A stretch of DNA of 64,000 nt from Desulfovibrionaceae bacterium (GTDB lineage: Bacteria; Desulfobacterota; Desulfovibrionia; Desulfovibrionales; Desulfovibrionaceae): the NCBI GenBank assembly GCA_031082225.1, contig JAVHLG010000001.1, forward strand, positions 94,739 to 158,738, given 5' to 3'. The position numbers and the translations under genes were made by a program. The notes beneath the pieces are model-generated. The model did no database searches, had not been told where the DNA came from, and worked only from the letters and a program-made list of their open reading frames with translations. This document shows, in pieces, positions 16,320-24,667 of the stretch. Position 1 is the stretch's first letter, and each line of letters begins with the position of its first letter.

Positions 16320-16910
16320 ATGGATCTTCTCCCCATTCGACGCGCCCTCTTGAGCGTCACCGACAAGACCGGTCTGGCGGCTTTCGCAGAATTCCTGCAC
16401 CGTGGCGGCGTGGAGCTGGTCTCCACCGGCGGCACCCGCAAGGCCCTCCAGGATGCCGGGCTGGCCGTCACCTCCGTCAGCCGGGTGACGGGGTTCCCCG
16501 AGATCCTTGACGGCCGGGTCAAGACCCTGCACCCCCACATCCACGCCGGGATCCTGGCCGACAAGGACAATCCCGAGCATCGGCGCACCCTGGCCAAACA
16601 CCAGTTGGCCGCCTTCGATCTGGTGTGCGTCAACCTCTACAATTTCGCCGACGCCCTGACGGCCCGGCTGTCGCCTTCCGACATGGTGGAGCGCATCGAC
16701 ATCGGCGGCCCGACGCTTCTGCGGGCCTCGGCCAAGAACTTCCAGAGCGTCCTGGTGGTTCCCGGTCCGGGACATTACCCCCGGGTGCAGCGGGAACTCA
16801 ATGACAAGGATTTCCATGCGGGCCTGCCGCTTCGCAAGGACATGGCCGCCGCCACCTTCAAACTGACCTCGGAATACGACGCCATGATCGCCTCCTACAT
16901 GGCCCGTTGA
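16320..16910 (+). CDS. purH: IMP cyclohydrolase (stand-alone N-terminal half of PurH)
   Basis: 196 residues that match only the MGS-like cyclohydrolase domain of PurH, which closes FAICAR to IMP. Landmarks: RRALLSVTDKTGLAAFAEFL, LVSTGGTRKALQDAGL, VTGFPEILDGRVKTLHPHIH, LVCVNLYNF, ERIDIGGPTLLRASAKNF. The product ends where the AICAR transformylase domain would start in the usual bifunctional enzyme of about 520 aa. The missing half is a separate gene at 41173-42447 in this window. The ATG at 16320 is preceded by AGAGGA. hflX follows. Confidence 0.93.
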   Translation: MDLLPIRRALLSVTDKTGLAAFAEFLHRGGVELVSTGGTRKALQDAGLAVTSVSRVTGFPEILDGRVKTLHPHIHAGILADKDNPEHRRTLAKHQLAAFDLVCVNLYNFADALTARLSPSDMVERIDIGGPTLLRASAKNFQSVLVVPGPGHYPRVQRELNDKDFHAGLPLRKDMAAATFKLTSEYDAMIASYMAR

Positions 16911-16935
16911 TCGCAACCACTACAGGGACACCGCC

Positions 16936-18648
16936 ATCGCCTCCAAGGTCCAGGGAAACACCACGGGCCTCAAGCCCAGCCAACTGCGCGCCGTTGAACG
17001 CCTCCTGACCCGGCGCTATCCGGGACAGGGCGGCTACACCATCGAACAGGCCCGGGAACTGGCGGCCCTAAGCGCCGGGATCGGCCGCCAGATCGGCCTG
17101 CTCATCGACCGCAAGGGTCGGCCGGGCATGGTCATCGTGGGCGAGCAAAAGGGCATCTACATCCCCGAACTGGCCCGCTCCCGCATGGGAACCGGCCGCC
17201 TGCGGGGCCTGCGCCTGTTGCACACCCATCTCTCCGAAGAGCCCCTGACGGAAGAAGACCTGACGGACATGCTGTTTTTGCGTCTCGACAGCGTGGCCGC
17301 CCTGACCGTGGACCCGGCCGCCGCGCCGCGCACCCTGTTTGCCGCCCATCTGCTGCCCCCGGCGGCCTCCAAGGCCCCCTACCGCCTCCTGCCCCCGGCC
17401 GACTGGGACAAGGTGGACACGGATTTCACGGCCCAGGCCCAGGCCCTGGAGGACGAACTGGCCCGGGAGGGGGAAAACCTGGCCGCCCATGCCGCCCCTG
17501 GCGCGGGGGGCCGGGAGTCGGCCATCCTGGTGTGCGTCTCGGACGCGCCCCGGGAGGACATGGAGGCCTCCCTGGACGAACTGGCGGCCCTGGCGGACAC
17601 GGCCGGGCTTGCCGTGGCGGATCGGGTGGTGCAGCGGGTGGCCCGGGTCAATCCCAAGTTCATCCTGGGCAAGGGCAAGCTGGCCGAGATCGAGATCCTG
17701 GCGCTGCGCAGCGGGGCCGGGACGCTTTTATTCGACAACGAGTTGGCCCCCGGCCAGATCCGCAACCTGGCCGAGGTCACCCAGTTAAAAATCCTGGACC
17801 GCACCCAGCTCATCCTGGACATCTTCGCCCAAAACGCCCGCACCCGCTCGGGCAAGCTCCAGGTGGAGATGGCCCAGCTCAAGTATCTCCAGCCCCGGCT
17901 GGTCAAGCAGGACCGGGCCATGTCCCGGCTCATGGGCGGCATCGGCGGCCGGGGCCCGGGCGAGACCAAGCTCGAGATCGACCGGCGGCGCATCCGGGAG
18001 CGCGTCGCGCGCATCAAAAACGAGCTTTCCGGACTGCGCAAACGCCGGGCCGCAGCCCGGGCCGGGCGATCCGGGGCGGGGCTTCCGGTGGTGTCGCTTG
18101 TGGGCTACACCAACGCCGGGAAATCCACCCTGCTCAACACCCTGACCGGCTCCGACGTCGTGGCCGAGAACCGCCTGTTCGCCACCCTGGACCCCACCAC
18201 CCGGCGGCTGCGGTTCCCCAGCGAACGCGAGGTCATCCTGACGGACACGGTGGGATTTATCCGGGAGTTGCCCAGGGAGCTTATGGAGGCCTTCCGGGCC
18301 ACCCTGGAGGAACTGGAATCAGCAGACCTGCTCGTGCAGGTGGCCGACGCCTCCCACCGCGAGGTGCTGCACCAGATACGGGCCGTGGAGGAAATCCTGC
18401 GCGACCTGGGCCTGGACACCATCCCCCGCATCCTGGTCATGAACAAATGGGACCGGATGGAGGACAAGGCCGGGCGCGAACTGCTGTCGCGCTTCCCCGG
18501 GGCCATCCCGGTGTCGGCCCTGTCCCGGGAGGGGCTCAACCCCCTGGTGACGGAGATTTTGCGGCGCGCCCCGTTCGGCGGCGGCGTGACGGCCCGGGAC
18601 GTGGAGGGCGACGGCATCTGGTGCGACCCGCCCGAGGCCATGCAATAG
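16936..18648 (+). CDS. hflX: Ribosome-associated GTPase HflX, apparent AUC start
   Basis: HflX binds the 50S subunit and splits stalled ribosomes. GTPase motifs: G1 GYTNAGKSTLLN, G3 DTVGFIRELP, G4 as NKWD; before them the HflX domain with KFILGKGKLAEIEI and GGIGGRGPGETKLEIDRRRI. The conserved N-terminal stretch VQGNTTGLKPSQLRAVERLL is encoded upstream of the first in-frame ATG (17128), yet the frame contains no ATG, GTG or TTG between the stop at 16885 and 17128. The best start is ATC 16936, seven bases after AGGGA, giving 570 aa. Starting at 17128 would give 506 aa and lose conserved sequence. The start is inferred; the gene identity is certain. Confidence 0.9.
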   Translation: MASKVQGNTTGLKPSQLRAVERLLTRRYPGQGGYTIEQARELAALSAGIGRQIGLLIDRKGRPGMVIVGEQKGIYIPELARSRMGTGRLRGLRLLHTHLSEEPLTEEDLTDMLFLRLDSVAALTVDPAAAPRTLFAAHLLPPAASKAPYRLLPPADWDKVDTDFTAQAQALEDELAREGENLAAHAAPGAGGRESAILVCVSDAPREDMEASLDELAALADTAGLAVADRVVQRVARVNPKFILGKGKLAEIEILALRSGAGTLLFDNELAPGQIRNLAEVTQLKILDRTQLILDIFAQNARTRSGKLQVEMAQLKYLQPRLVKQDRAMSRLMGGIGGRGPGETKLEIDRRRIRERVARIKNELSGLRKRRAAARAGRSGAGLPVVSLVGYTNAGKSTLLNTLTGSDVVAENRLFATLDPTTRRLRFPSEREVILTDTVGFIRELPRELMEAFRATLEELESADLLVQVADASHREVLHQIRAVEEILRDLGLDTIPRILVMNKWDRMEDKAGRELLSRFPGAIPVSALSREGLNPLVTEILRRAPFGGGVTARDVEGDGIWCDPPEAMQ

Positions 18649-18678
18649 GGGCACGGGTGTGGCGGCGGCAGGCCGGAG

Positions 18679-19173
18679 TCAAAGGTCCAGGGCCTTTTGC
18701 GCCGTGGCCAGGGGGAGAAAAAGCGTCCCCGGGCGGCTTGCCAGCCGCATGAATCCATGATGCTCGTAAAAGGACGCGGCGCGCTCGTTTTTGGCGTCCA
18801 CCACAAGCGTGAATCCCGCCACCTCCGTGCGCAGGGCGCGGCGCATGGCGTCCACCAATAGCACGCCGCCCAGACCCTGGCCTTGAAAGGCCAGGGCCAC
18901 CGCCAACCGGCCGATGCGGATGGCCGGAAGCGTGGGATAGCGCGGCAGGCGTCTGGCCAGGGCCTCGGGCAGATCCACCACCGGGATGCCGGCGCAGGCC
19001 AGGGTGTAAAATCCGGCCACGGCCGTTTTGCCAAGGGCCACGAAGCAGGAGGCCACGCGGCGTTTCACGTCCTGTGAGACGCGCTCCCGGAAATAGCGGT
19101 CCAGCGCCTCCTCGCCGCAGGCAAACCCCCTCCGGTCCAGGCGCTCGTCCAGGGCCGCGATACGCAGGTTCAC
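18679..19173 (-). CDS. GNAT-family toxin, TacT-like
   Basis: 164 residues. The pattern [19 protein letters not shown] at the N-terminus, [22 protein letters not shown] (acetyl-CoA loop Q-x-x-G-x-G, about residue 85-106) and [10 protein letters not shown] near the C-terminus is that of the TacT/AtaT toxins, which acetylate the amino acid of charged tRNA and stop translation. Its start overlaps the stop of the DUF1778 antitoxin gene by four bases (ATGA), the normal arrangement for this toxin-antitoxin type. The conserved Tyr in SFYEHHGF that serves as general acid in TacT is present, so the toxin looks active. Confidence 0.88.
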   Translation of the reverse strand: MNLRIAALDERLDRRGFACGEEALDRYFRERVSQDVKRRVASCFVALGKTAVAGFYTLACAGIPVVDLPEALARRLPRYPTLPAIRIGRLAVALAFQGQGLGGVLLVDAMRRALRTEVAGFTLVVDAKNERAASFYEHHGFMRLASRPGTLFLPLATAQKALDL

Positions 19174-19451
19174 GCCGGATCGACCCTTTCGCGGTGACCT
19201 TTGGCGGCCCGGACCAGGGCCGGGGCCGGAGACGGCGGGTCGAGCACGGCCTGGGCGATGCGAAGCTGGTCGTCGGCCGACAGGCGCAGAATCTCCATGT
19301 CCTCGATGGTCTTGCGGGCGGCCTCGCTGGCGGCGGTCACGACAAAATCCGTCAGGCTGCGTCCCTGCAACTCGGCGGCGCGCTTGAGCAGGGCGTGGAC
19401 CTCCCCTGGCAGGCGCGCCTCGAGGCGGGCTGTGGCATTGCGGCTGTTCAT
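19170..19451 (-). CDS. DUF1778 (TacA-like) ribbon-helix-helix antitoxin
   Basis: 93 residues from ATG 19451. The N-terminal region [34 protein letters not shown] is a ribbon-helix-helix DNA-binding domain; [12 protein letters not shown] follows and the C-terminal tail wraps the toxin in known complexes. TacA-type proteins repress their own promoter and neutralise the GNAT toxin. A perfect 7-3-7 palindrome lies 10 bases upstream of the start. The gene is co-transcribed with, and overlaps, the toxin gene. Confidence 0.87.
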   Translation of the reverse strand: MNSRNATARLEARLPGEVHALLKRAAELQGRSLTDFVVTAASEAARKTIEDMEILRLSADDQLRIAQAVLDPPSPAPALVRAAKGHRERVDPA

Positions 19452-19461
19452 GGGTGAAAAA

Positions 19462-19478
19462 TACGGCAGATTGCCGTA
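19462..19478. promoter_or_regulatory. Palindromic operator of the TacAT-like pair
   Basis: TACGGCA-GAT-TGCCGTA is a perfect inverted repeat directly upstream of the antitoxin start on the minus strand. Its size and position fit an operator bound by the ribbon-helix-helix antitoxin dimer. It is close enough to the start that binding would block transcription initiation or elongation. Confidence 0.6.
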
Positions 19479-19605
19479 CCCGTCAACCGCTGTCGCCGGG
19501 CCAGCGGATGCGCCAGCCTCCAGGCCGTGGTCCGGCCTTGAAACCACGGCCCAAAACACGTACCGTCCCGGGCACGGCACTCCGCCGCAAAAGGCCCCGA
19601 CCACC

Positions 19606-20592
19606 ATGCCGGACACCCTGCTCTCCACTTTCGACGTGCGCACCGCCTTCCACACCGCCGAGGGCACGGCCGTGGCCGTGGACGGCGTAAGCCTGTCCGT
19701 GGCCCGGGGCGAGACCCTGGCCGTGGTCGGCGAGTCCGGGTGCGGCAAGACGGTGCTCGGGCTGTCCATCCTGGGGCTGGTGCAGCCGCCGGGGCGCATC
19801 GACGCCGGACGGGTGCTCTTTGACGGCACGGACCTTTTGACCCTGTCCCCGGAGGCCATGCGCCGGGTGCGCGGCAACCGCATCTCCATGATCTTCCAGG
19901 AGCCCATGACCTCGCTCAATCCCGTGCTTCGGGTGGGCGAACAGATCGCCGAGGCCATCCGCCTGCACCGGGGCAAGTCCCGGCGCGAGGCCCTGGCCCA
20001 GGCCGGAAACATGCTGTCCCTGGTGGGCATCTCCGATCCCGACCGCCGTCTGGCCAGCTTTCCCCATGAGCTTTCCGGGGGCATGCGCCAGCGGGTGATG
20101 ATCGCCATGGCCCTGTGCCTGTCCCCGGACCTGCTCATCGCCGACGAGCCCACCACGGCCCTGGACGTCACCATCCAGAAGCAGATCCTGGCCCTCATGC
20201 TGGATCTGGCCGCCGCCAAGGGCACGGCCATCCTGCTCATCACCCACAACCTGGGGGTGGTGGCCGAGACCTGCGACAACGCGGCCATCATGTATTCCGG
20301 GCAGGTGGCCGAATACGGCGACGTGGCCTCGCTTTTCGCCAATCCCCTGCATCCCTACACCGCCGGGTTGATCCGCTCCCTGCCCCGGCCCGGGGACAAA
20401 ACCCGGCTTGAGGCCATCCCGGGCACGGTGCCCAGCCTGACCCGGCTGCCCCGGGGCTGCCGGTTCCATCCCCGTTGCCCCCGGGTCTTTGACCGCTGCC
20501 GCACGGACGCCCCGCCCTTTTTCCGCCTGGAGTCCGGACGCTGCGCCCGCTGCTGGCTGCATGCCGAGGCGGCCCTGGAGACGTTGCCGTGA
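19606..20592 (+). CDS. Peptide/nickel-type ABC transporter ATPase (DppD/OppD)
   Basis: 328 residues. Walker [12 protein letters not shown], signature LSGGMRQRV, Walker [14 protein letters not shown], switch His in [10 protein letters not shown]. The C-terminal oligopeptide/nickel extension is present ([15 protein letters not shown], then [15 protein letters not shown]), whose Cys residues bind an iron-sulfur cluster in some relatives. The start is ATG 19606, where the ABC domain begins. It pairs with the DppF-like ATPase whose GTG start overlaps its stop by four bases. No permease or binding-protein gene is in the window, so the substrate cannot be named. Confidence 0.92.
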   Translation: MPDTLLSTFDVRTAFHTAEGTAVAVDGVSLSVARGETLAVVGESGCGKTVLGLSILGLVQPPGRIDAGRVLFDGTDLLTLSPEAMRRVRGNRISMIFQEPMTSLNPVLRVGEQIAEAIRLHRGKSRREALAQAGNMLSLVGISDPDRRLASFPHELSGGMRQRVMIAMALCLSPDLLIADEPTTALDVTIQKQILALMLDLAAAKGTAILLITHNLGVVAETCDNAAIMYSGQVAEYGDVASLFANPLHPYTAGLIRSLPRPGDKTRLEAIPGTVPSLTRLPRGCRFHPRCPRVFDRCRTDAPPFFRLESGRCARCWLHAEAALETLP

Positions 20593-21554
20593 GCGCGCTT
20601 ATCGCGGTGCAGGGCCTTTCCCGGCGCTATGTCGTCCGGGGGGGCGTGCTGGGCACATCCCGGCGCACGGTGACCGCCGTGGACGGCGTGGACCTGGCCG
20701 TGAACCGGGGGGAGACCGTGGGGCTGGTGGGCGAATCGGGCTGCGGCAAGTCCACCCTGGCCCGGTGCGTGGCCGGGCTTGAACGGCCAAGCGCCGGACG
20801 GGTGCTCTACGACGGCCGGGAGATGGACGATCCCCGGGTGCGCGACAATCTGCCGCGCCTGATCCAGATGGTCTTCCAGGATCCCTTTTCCTCCCTCAAC
20901 CCGCGCCGCAGCGTGGGGTTCAGCGTGGCCGAAGGGCTGTGGGCCATGGGCATGGGCGACCGGGCCGCCCGCCGGGAGCGGGTCATGGAGCTTTTGGATC
21001 AGGTGGGGCTTTTGCCCGAGCACGCCGACCGCTATCCGCACCAGTTTTCCGGGGGCCAGCGGCAACGGGTAGCCATCGCCCGGGCCCTGGCCACCAACCC
21101 GTCCCTGGTGGTCTGCGACGAGCCGGTCTCGGCCCTGGACGTGTCCGTGCAGGCCCAGGTCATCAATCTCCTTTGCGACCTCAAGGCCCGCCTGGGCCTG
21201 GCCTACCTGTTCATCTCCCATGACCTGGCCGTGGTCGGGCACATCAGCGACCGCACGGCGGTCATGTATCTGGGGCGGATCATGGAACTGGCCCCCACGG
21301 ACACCATCATGGACAACCCTGCCCATCCGTACACCAGGGCCCTTTTGGCCGCCGCCCCCATCCCGGACCCGGCCAGACGCCAGGCCGCCCGCACCCCCCT
21401 GGCGGGCGACGCGCCGAGCCTTTTCTCCCCGCCCCCGGGATGCGTCTTCCACCCCCGCTGTCCCGAGGCCATGCCGGAATGCGCCGTATCGTCCCCGAAA
21501 CTTCTCGAAACATCACCCGGACACTTCGTCCGTTGCCTCAAGGAGACCCCATGA
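20589..21554 (+). CDS. Peptide/nickel-type ABC transporter ATPase (DppF/OppF)
   Basis: 321 residues from GTG 20589. Walker [16 protein letters not shown]-loop [16 protein letters not shown], signature [15 protein letters not shown], Walker [14 protein letters not shown], switch His in FISHDLAVV. The C-terminal extension [16 protein letters not shown] and [15 protein letters not shown] marks the Opp/Dpp family. Together with the preceding ATPase it would form the heterodimer that powers uptake. Its stop overlaps the start of the next gene (ATGA), so three genes form one operon. Confidence 0.92.
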   Translation: MSALIAVQGLSRRYVVRGGVLGTSRRTVTAVDGVDLAVNRGETVGLVGESGCGKSTLARCVAGLERPSAGRVLYDGREMDDPRVRDNLPRLIQMVFQDPFSSLNPRRSVGFSVAEGLWAMGMGDRAARRERVMELLDQVGLLPEHADRYPHQFSGGQRQRVAIARALATNPSLVVCDEPVSALDVSVQAQVINLLCDLKARLGLAYLFISHDLAVVGHISDRTAVMYLGRIMELAPTDTIMDNPAHPYTRALLAAAPIPDPARRQAARTPLAGDAPSLFSPPPGCVFHPRCPEAMPECAVSSPKLLETSPGHFVRCLKETP

Positions 21555-22066
21555 ACTGCCCCACCACAACGCCTTCCAACGACCTCAACGCCGCCGTTGG
21601 CGACATTTTCAAGGTGCTGGCCGCCGAGAACTGGGCCCGCTTTTACTTCGCCGTGGACCGCGACGGCCAGGTGTTCGTCGACATCCCGGCCGAACGCATC
21701 CTGGCGGCGGAGAAAAACCAGCCGCTTTTGGCCGAATTCCTCAAGGAGATCAACGGCAAGCCCACGGACTACGAGACCTCACAGCGGGTGGTGGGGGAGT
21801 TCGTGTTCCGCAACCTCGAGGTCAGCCGCTACGCCCCGGGGATTTTGTCCCAGGCCTTCGACAGCGAGGCCTTCAAGCTTGAGAACCGGCTCTTCGCCAT
21901 GTGGCTGACCAGCCACGAGGCCATCATGGACGAGCGCGTGCGGGAGCTGGACGAATGGTTCGAATACTTCGAGGGTTGGCGGGCCAGCGAACAGGTGCGC
22001 CGCTTCGCCGCCGGACTGGCCGGGAGCGGCAACGTGGAGAAACCCGAACCGGGCGGCGTCCATTAG
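21551..22066 (+). CDS. Conserved protein of unknown function at the end of the ABC operon
   Basis: 171 residues, soluble, acidic; ATG 21551 overlaps the upstream stop by four bases. Segments such as DIFKVLAAENWARFYFAVDRDG, FLKEINGKPTDYETSQRVVGEF, ENRLFAMWLTSHEAIMDERV and LDEWFEYFEGW suggest a compact helical fold. I do not recognise the family. Its link to the transporter is only by position. Confidence 0.75.
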   Translation: MNCPTTTPSNDLNAAVGDIFKVLAAENWARFYFAVDRDGQVFVDIPAERILAAEKNQPLLAEFLKEINGKPTDYETSQRVVGEFVFRNLEVSRYAPGILSQAFDSEAFKLENRLFAMWLTSHEAIMDERVRELDEWFEYFEGWRASEQVRRFAAGLAGSGNVEKPEPGGVH

Positions 22067-22170
22067 TTTCCCGGACGCGAACGGCAAAGGGGTCCGCAGC
22101 CTGCCGCATCAGCTTTTTTCCTGCCGCCCCGCAACCGGCGTTCCGGTGGCGCGGCGGGTTCACGCCGCGA

Positions 22171-22271
22171 CAGCAGGAAGGCGCACGCCCGTACGGCTTA
22201 CGTGGCGCTCGGTGCGGGTCAGGAACGTGACGTGCCGGTCAGCAGGAAGACGCACGCCCGTGCGGCTCACG
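22171..22271. repeat. Pair of 32-base imperfect direct repeats
   Basis: Copy one (22171-22202) and copy two (22240-22271) both begin CAGCAGGAAG and continue CGCACGCCCGT.CGGCT.ACG, differing at three positions. The repeat start-to-start distance is 69 bases. Confidence 0.65.
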
Positions 22272-22291
22272 CGCCCCCCAGACTGATGACG

Positions 22292-22319
22292 CAGCCCCGA
22301 TTTTTCGAAACCGGGGCTG
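22292..22319. terminator. Hairpin between convergent genes, possible terminator
   Basis: CAGCCCCG (22292-22299) pairs with CGGGGCTG (22312-22319); the loop contains the small palindrome TTTCGAAA. No T-run follows on either strand, so termination is only possible, not shown. Confidence 0.35.
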
Positions 22320-22458
22320 TGCGCCGCAAGCGCCAGCCACGCCGCCGGGCAAAAAAACGCGAACATCCCCCGCCCACGGCGTGGCATGGCCGCGCCCCAG
22401 GCGTGAACCTCTCCGCGCCGTGGGCACAAACGGATGAGGCGCAAGACGTCACAAGCCG

Positions 22459-22758
22459 CTAGAGCCCGGTCCAACCCCGGTCGTTCATGCACCGTTCGAA
22501 CACATTGGTTCTGGTGCTTTCGATCTTATAATTGCTGTAATAATTGGACATCTGTCCGACGACCGTGGGGTCGAAGGACACCCGGTCCTGGATGTTGACC
22601 CGCTGCTCCAGCATATTCTCGATTTCCCTGCAATAGGAGGTGTCGCTGGCCAGGCGGGCCTTGGCCTCGGCCGGGTCGGTGATCTGGGAGTTGACCCAGC
22701 GGTGGCCGCATCCGGCCAGAAAAAAGACCGTCACAAGGAGCACGCACAAACGGTTCAA
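22459..22758 (-). CDS. Small putative lipoprotein
   Basis: 99 residues. MNRLCVLLVTVFFLAGCGH is a type II signal peptide with lipobox LAGC. The mature part is polar, with TDPAEAKARLASDTSYCREI and a final NVFERCMNDRGWTGL. The C-terminal Cys-Met motif and length resemble the lipoprotein at 6100-6336. Function unknown. It faces the ABC operon and is transcribed away from the MucR-like gene. Confidence 0.75.
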   Translation of the reverse strand: MNRLCVLLVTVFFLAGCGHRWVNSQITDPAEAKARLASDTSYCREIENMLEQRVNIQDRVSFDPTVVGQMSNYYSNYKIESTRTNVFERCMNDRGWTGL

Positions 22759-23255
22759 GTGGTTTCTCCCTCGGTTTTCCGCATGTTCCAGGGCAATACG
22801 TCAATTTTCCGGAAAGCGTCCTCCCTGTCAACACCACAATCTCCCCTGTCTCTCTTTTCCTGGCCGAGGCCATCCCCCTGATCCATCGCGCCGGACGCTG
22901 TTTTGGTCTGAGCCCTCCCGCACCGCTGGCCGCCGACGTGAAACGCCATATCCCCCCTGCGACACCATCCTTTTACACCGCCTCATGCCGCATACCAGGA
23001 CAGGCTGACCGTGCGCGACGGCACACGCGGCATGGGGCATGCTTTTTTTCCTCTCGCAACCCAGGTCCGCACCACAGTCCGAAATGGAGCCGTGAACGCA
23101 CAACCCCGTGCAAACACCCAACATATCCTCAAAACTGTATATCCTGACTTTCATGCGTGGAATGCAAACATTTTTCTTGACAACACATTGGAAAATGCGC
23201 TTTACAATGAAACAGAGTCTTTGAAAAAAACGCAATTCGGCGACGGGAGGTCACC
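22759..23255. other. Upstream region of the MucR-like gene, A+T-rich right half
   Basis: No gene is supported in these 497 bases. The right 160 bases are much richer in A+T than the surroundings. TTGACA lies at 23177-23182 and TACAAT at 23203-23208, but the spacer is 20 bases, longer than ideal, so the promoter is tentative. Confidence 0.4.
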
Positions 23256-23657
23256 ATGGATGATTATCTGAAACAGGCCCTGGACATTGTCAAAGCCCAG
23301 GCCAGCGTGCGCACCATGACCGAGGAGGAACTCACCTCCATGGTCACGAAACTGGCAGAGGGCATCAAGAACATCAGCGAGGGCACGACACCGGAGGCGG
23401 AAGTCGAAGACAAAGCCCCGATCATGGATCCCAAGAAGGCCATTCGGGAAAAAAGCATCGTGTGTCTCGAATCCGGAAAGTCCTTCAAGATTCTGACCAA
23501 GCGGCACCTGGCCAAGTACGGCATGACGCCCGCCGAATACAGGGCAAAATGGGGCTACGCCAAGAATCTGCCCCTGGTGTGCAAGGAACTGCAACGCGAG
23601 CGCCGCAAGAAGATGAAAGAGATGAAGCTGTGGGAGAAGCGGACGAAAAAGAAGTAA
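23256..23657 (+). CDS. MucR/Ros-family transcriptional regulator
   Basis: 133 residues with GGGAGGT five bases before ATG. The C-terminal two thirds match MucR/Ros: SIVCLESGKSFKILTKRHLAKYGMTPAEYRAKWGYAKNLPLVC, i.e. the zinc-finger-like module that binds A+T-rich DNA. The second Cys of the classical C2H2 finger is replaced, as in many MucR proteins that bind DNA without canonical zinc ligands. The N-terminal helix MDDYLKQALDIVKAQASVRT is the oligomerisation part. The strongly basic end (ERRKKMKEMKLWEKRTKKK) may add DNA contacts. MucR proteins often repress themselves and control exopolysaccharide and motility genes; the A+T-rich upstream stretch would be a natural target. Confidence 0.85.
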   Translation: MDDYLKQALDIVKAQASVRTMTEEELTSMVTKLAEGIKNISEGTTPEAEVEDKAPIMDPKKAIREKSIVCLESGKSFKILTKRHLAKYGMTPAEYRAKWGYAKNLPLVCKELQRERRKKMKEMKLWEKRTKKK

Positions 23658-24170
23658 GGGGGCCGGGACATCCGCCCGGCCTGGTGTGGCGGGCCTGAAA
23701 AGACGACGGTGCTTGCAGCAGGCCTGCGCGCCGGATGACGGTAACGCCTGGCCGCGAACCAACGGCAAAGAAACGGCATGGTCCCCAAGGCCTGATCCTG
23801 GCGGGGGAAGAAACGCTTCCCCTGCCGGGGTCGTGGCGTACGCGGGATTCCGTCCCGGCTTGCGCGACCGTTTTTTCCTGCGAACCATCTTTTCTCCGGC
23901 AACCAGAGAATTTCCCGCAACCACTCGGATTTTCTGGTTTTCCCCCTAAAAAACCGCCCTTTGCCCCCTTGACTGGGGCGATTCATCGATTATCTATTTG
24001 GCGCTCGCACACGCCAAGTGCCAGCTTTTCTCAGAAAAGCTAAGATATCTCAAACTGTTAAGGCAATAGCGCCGCACGCTTTCCAGGAAATGCGCGGCCG
24101 TGGCCGCAGGCCCGCCCGGGGCTTCGGCGCATCACCGGTTACGCAAGACCGCATCTCGTGGAGAAAAGAC
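23658..24170. other. Intergenic region with three hairpins, no gene seen
   Basis: Hairpins: GGCCGGG/CCCGGCC (23661-23681) just after the MucR-like stop, GGGGAAG/CTTCCCC (23804-23822), and AACCAGAGAA/TTTTCTGGTT (23901-23939), the last followed by further T and C. A possible promoter for the zinc-ribbon gene is TTGACT (23969-23974) with TATCTA 16 bases later. No open frame here looks real. Confidence 0.4.
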
Positions 24171-24548
24171 ATGCCGATCTATGAATATCGCTGCCAGGAC
24201 TGCGACAAGGTGTTTGAAAAGATTGAACGCAGCTTCGACGAGCACGCCGAGGCCTGTCCCGTCTGCGGCGGAGAGTCGAAGCGGATCATCTCCAACACCT
24301 CCTTCGTGCTCAAGGGCTCGGGCTGGTACGTGACCGACTATTGCAACCGTCACGGCGGGGCCGATTCAGGCGGCAACGGCGACAACGGGTCCAAGGCCAA
24401 GGACGGCGCTGCGTCCGATTCCGCATCTGCCGCGTCTGATGCCACGTCCCCTGCGTCCTCCACGTCTGGGACGTCGGGCGACAAGGCCCCGGCCGCCGCG
24501 TCCTGCTCCACCGCGTGCAGCGGCTGCGGCGCGGCTGCGGCCAAGTAG
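24171..24548 (+). CDS. FmdB-family zinc-ribbon protein with a low-complexity tail
   Basis: 125 residues. The first 50 residues are the FmdB/CxxC regulatory domain: MPIYEYRCQDCDKVFEKIE and ACPVCGGESKRII, four Cys forming a zinc ribbon. FmdB-like proteins are widespread and poorly understood; some are linked to amidase or formamidase expression. Residues 60-125 are Ala/Ser/Asp/Gly-rich (about 65 residues) and end with three clustered Cys in SCSTACSGCG, perhaps a second metal site. A strong terminator follows. Confidence 0.87.
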   Translation: MPIYEYRCQDCDKVFEKIERSFDEHAEACPVCGGESKRIISNTSFVLKGSGWYVTDYCNRHGGADSGGNGDNGSKAKDGAASDSASAASDATSPASSTSGTSGDKAPAAASCSTACSGCGAAAAK

Positions 24549-24603
24549 TTTCCGGCCCTTCGCCCCTTCACGACGGCGCATACCCGGCCGCCAGGGTGTC
24601 TTC

Positions 24604-24634
24604 GGCCGGATCGCCCGAGCGATCCGGCCTTTTT
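24604..24634 (+). terminator. Rho-independent terminator after the FmdB-like gene
   Basis: A perfect ten-base stem GGCCGGATCG (24604-24613) / CGATCCGGCC (24620-24629) with loop CCCGAG is followed by TTTTT. It also lies just past the 3' end of the convergent cobC-cobQ gene. Confidence 0.9.
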
Positions 24635-24667
24635 GCGTGGCCATGGCGTGAAACGACGTCCCGGGCC

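Larger units (their letters stand above)
22067..22458. other. Convergent intergenic region with hairpin and direct repeats
   Basis: The region lies between convergent genes and shows no supportable coding sequence. It holds a GC hairpin CGCGGCG/CGCCGCG (22150-22169), two imperfect 32-base direct repeats (22171-22202 and 22240-22271) and a larger hairpin at 22292-22319. These could serve as bidirectional termination or as a repeat element. Confidence 0.45.

Noticed and set aside
22171..22271. CRISPR-like repeat
   Set aside because: Only two copies, no spacer of constant length and no cas genes in the window.
22202..22462. Open frames on both strands in the convergent gap
   Set aside because: Arg/Pro/Gly/His-rich translations with no start signal; they cross direct repeats and hairpins.
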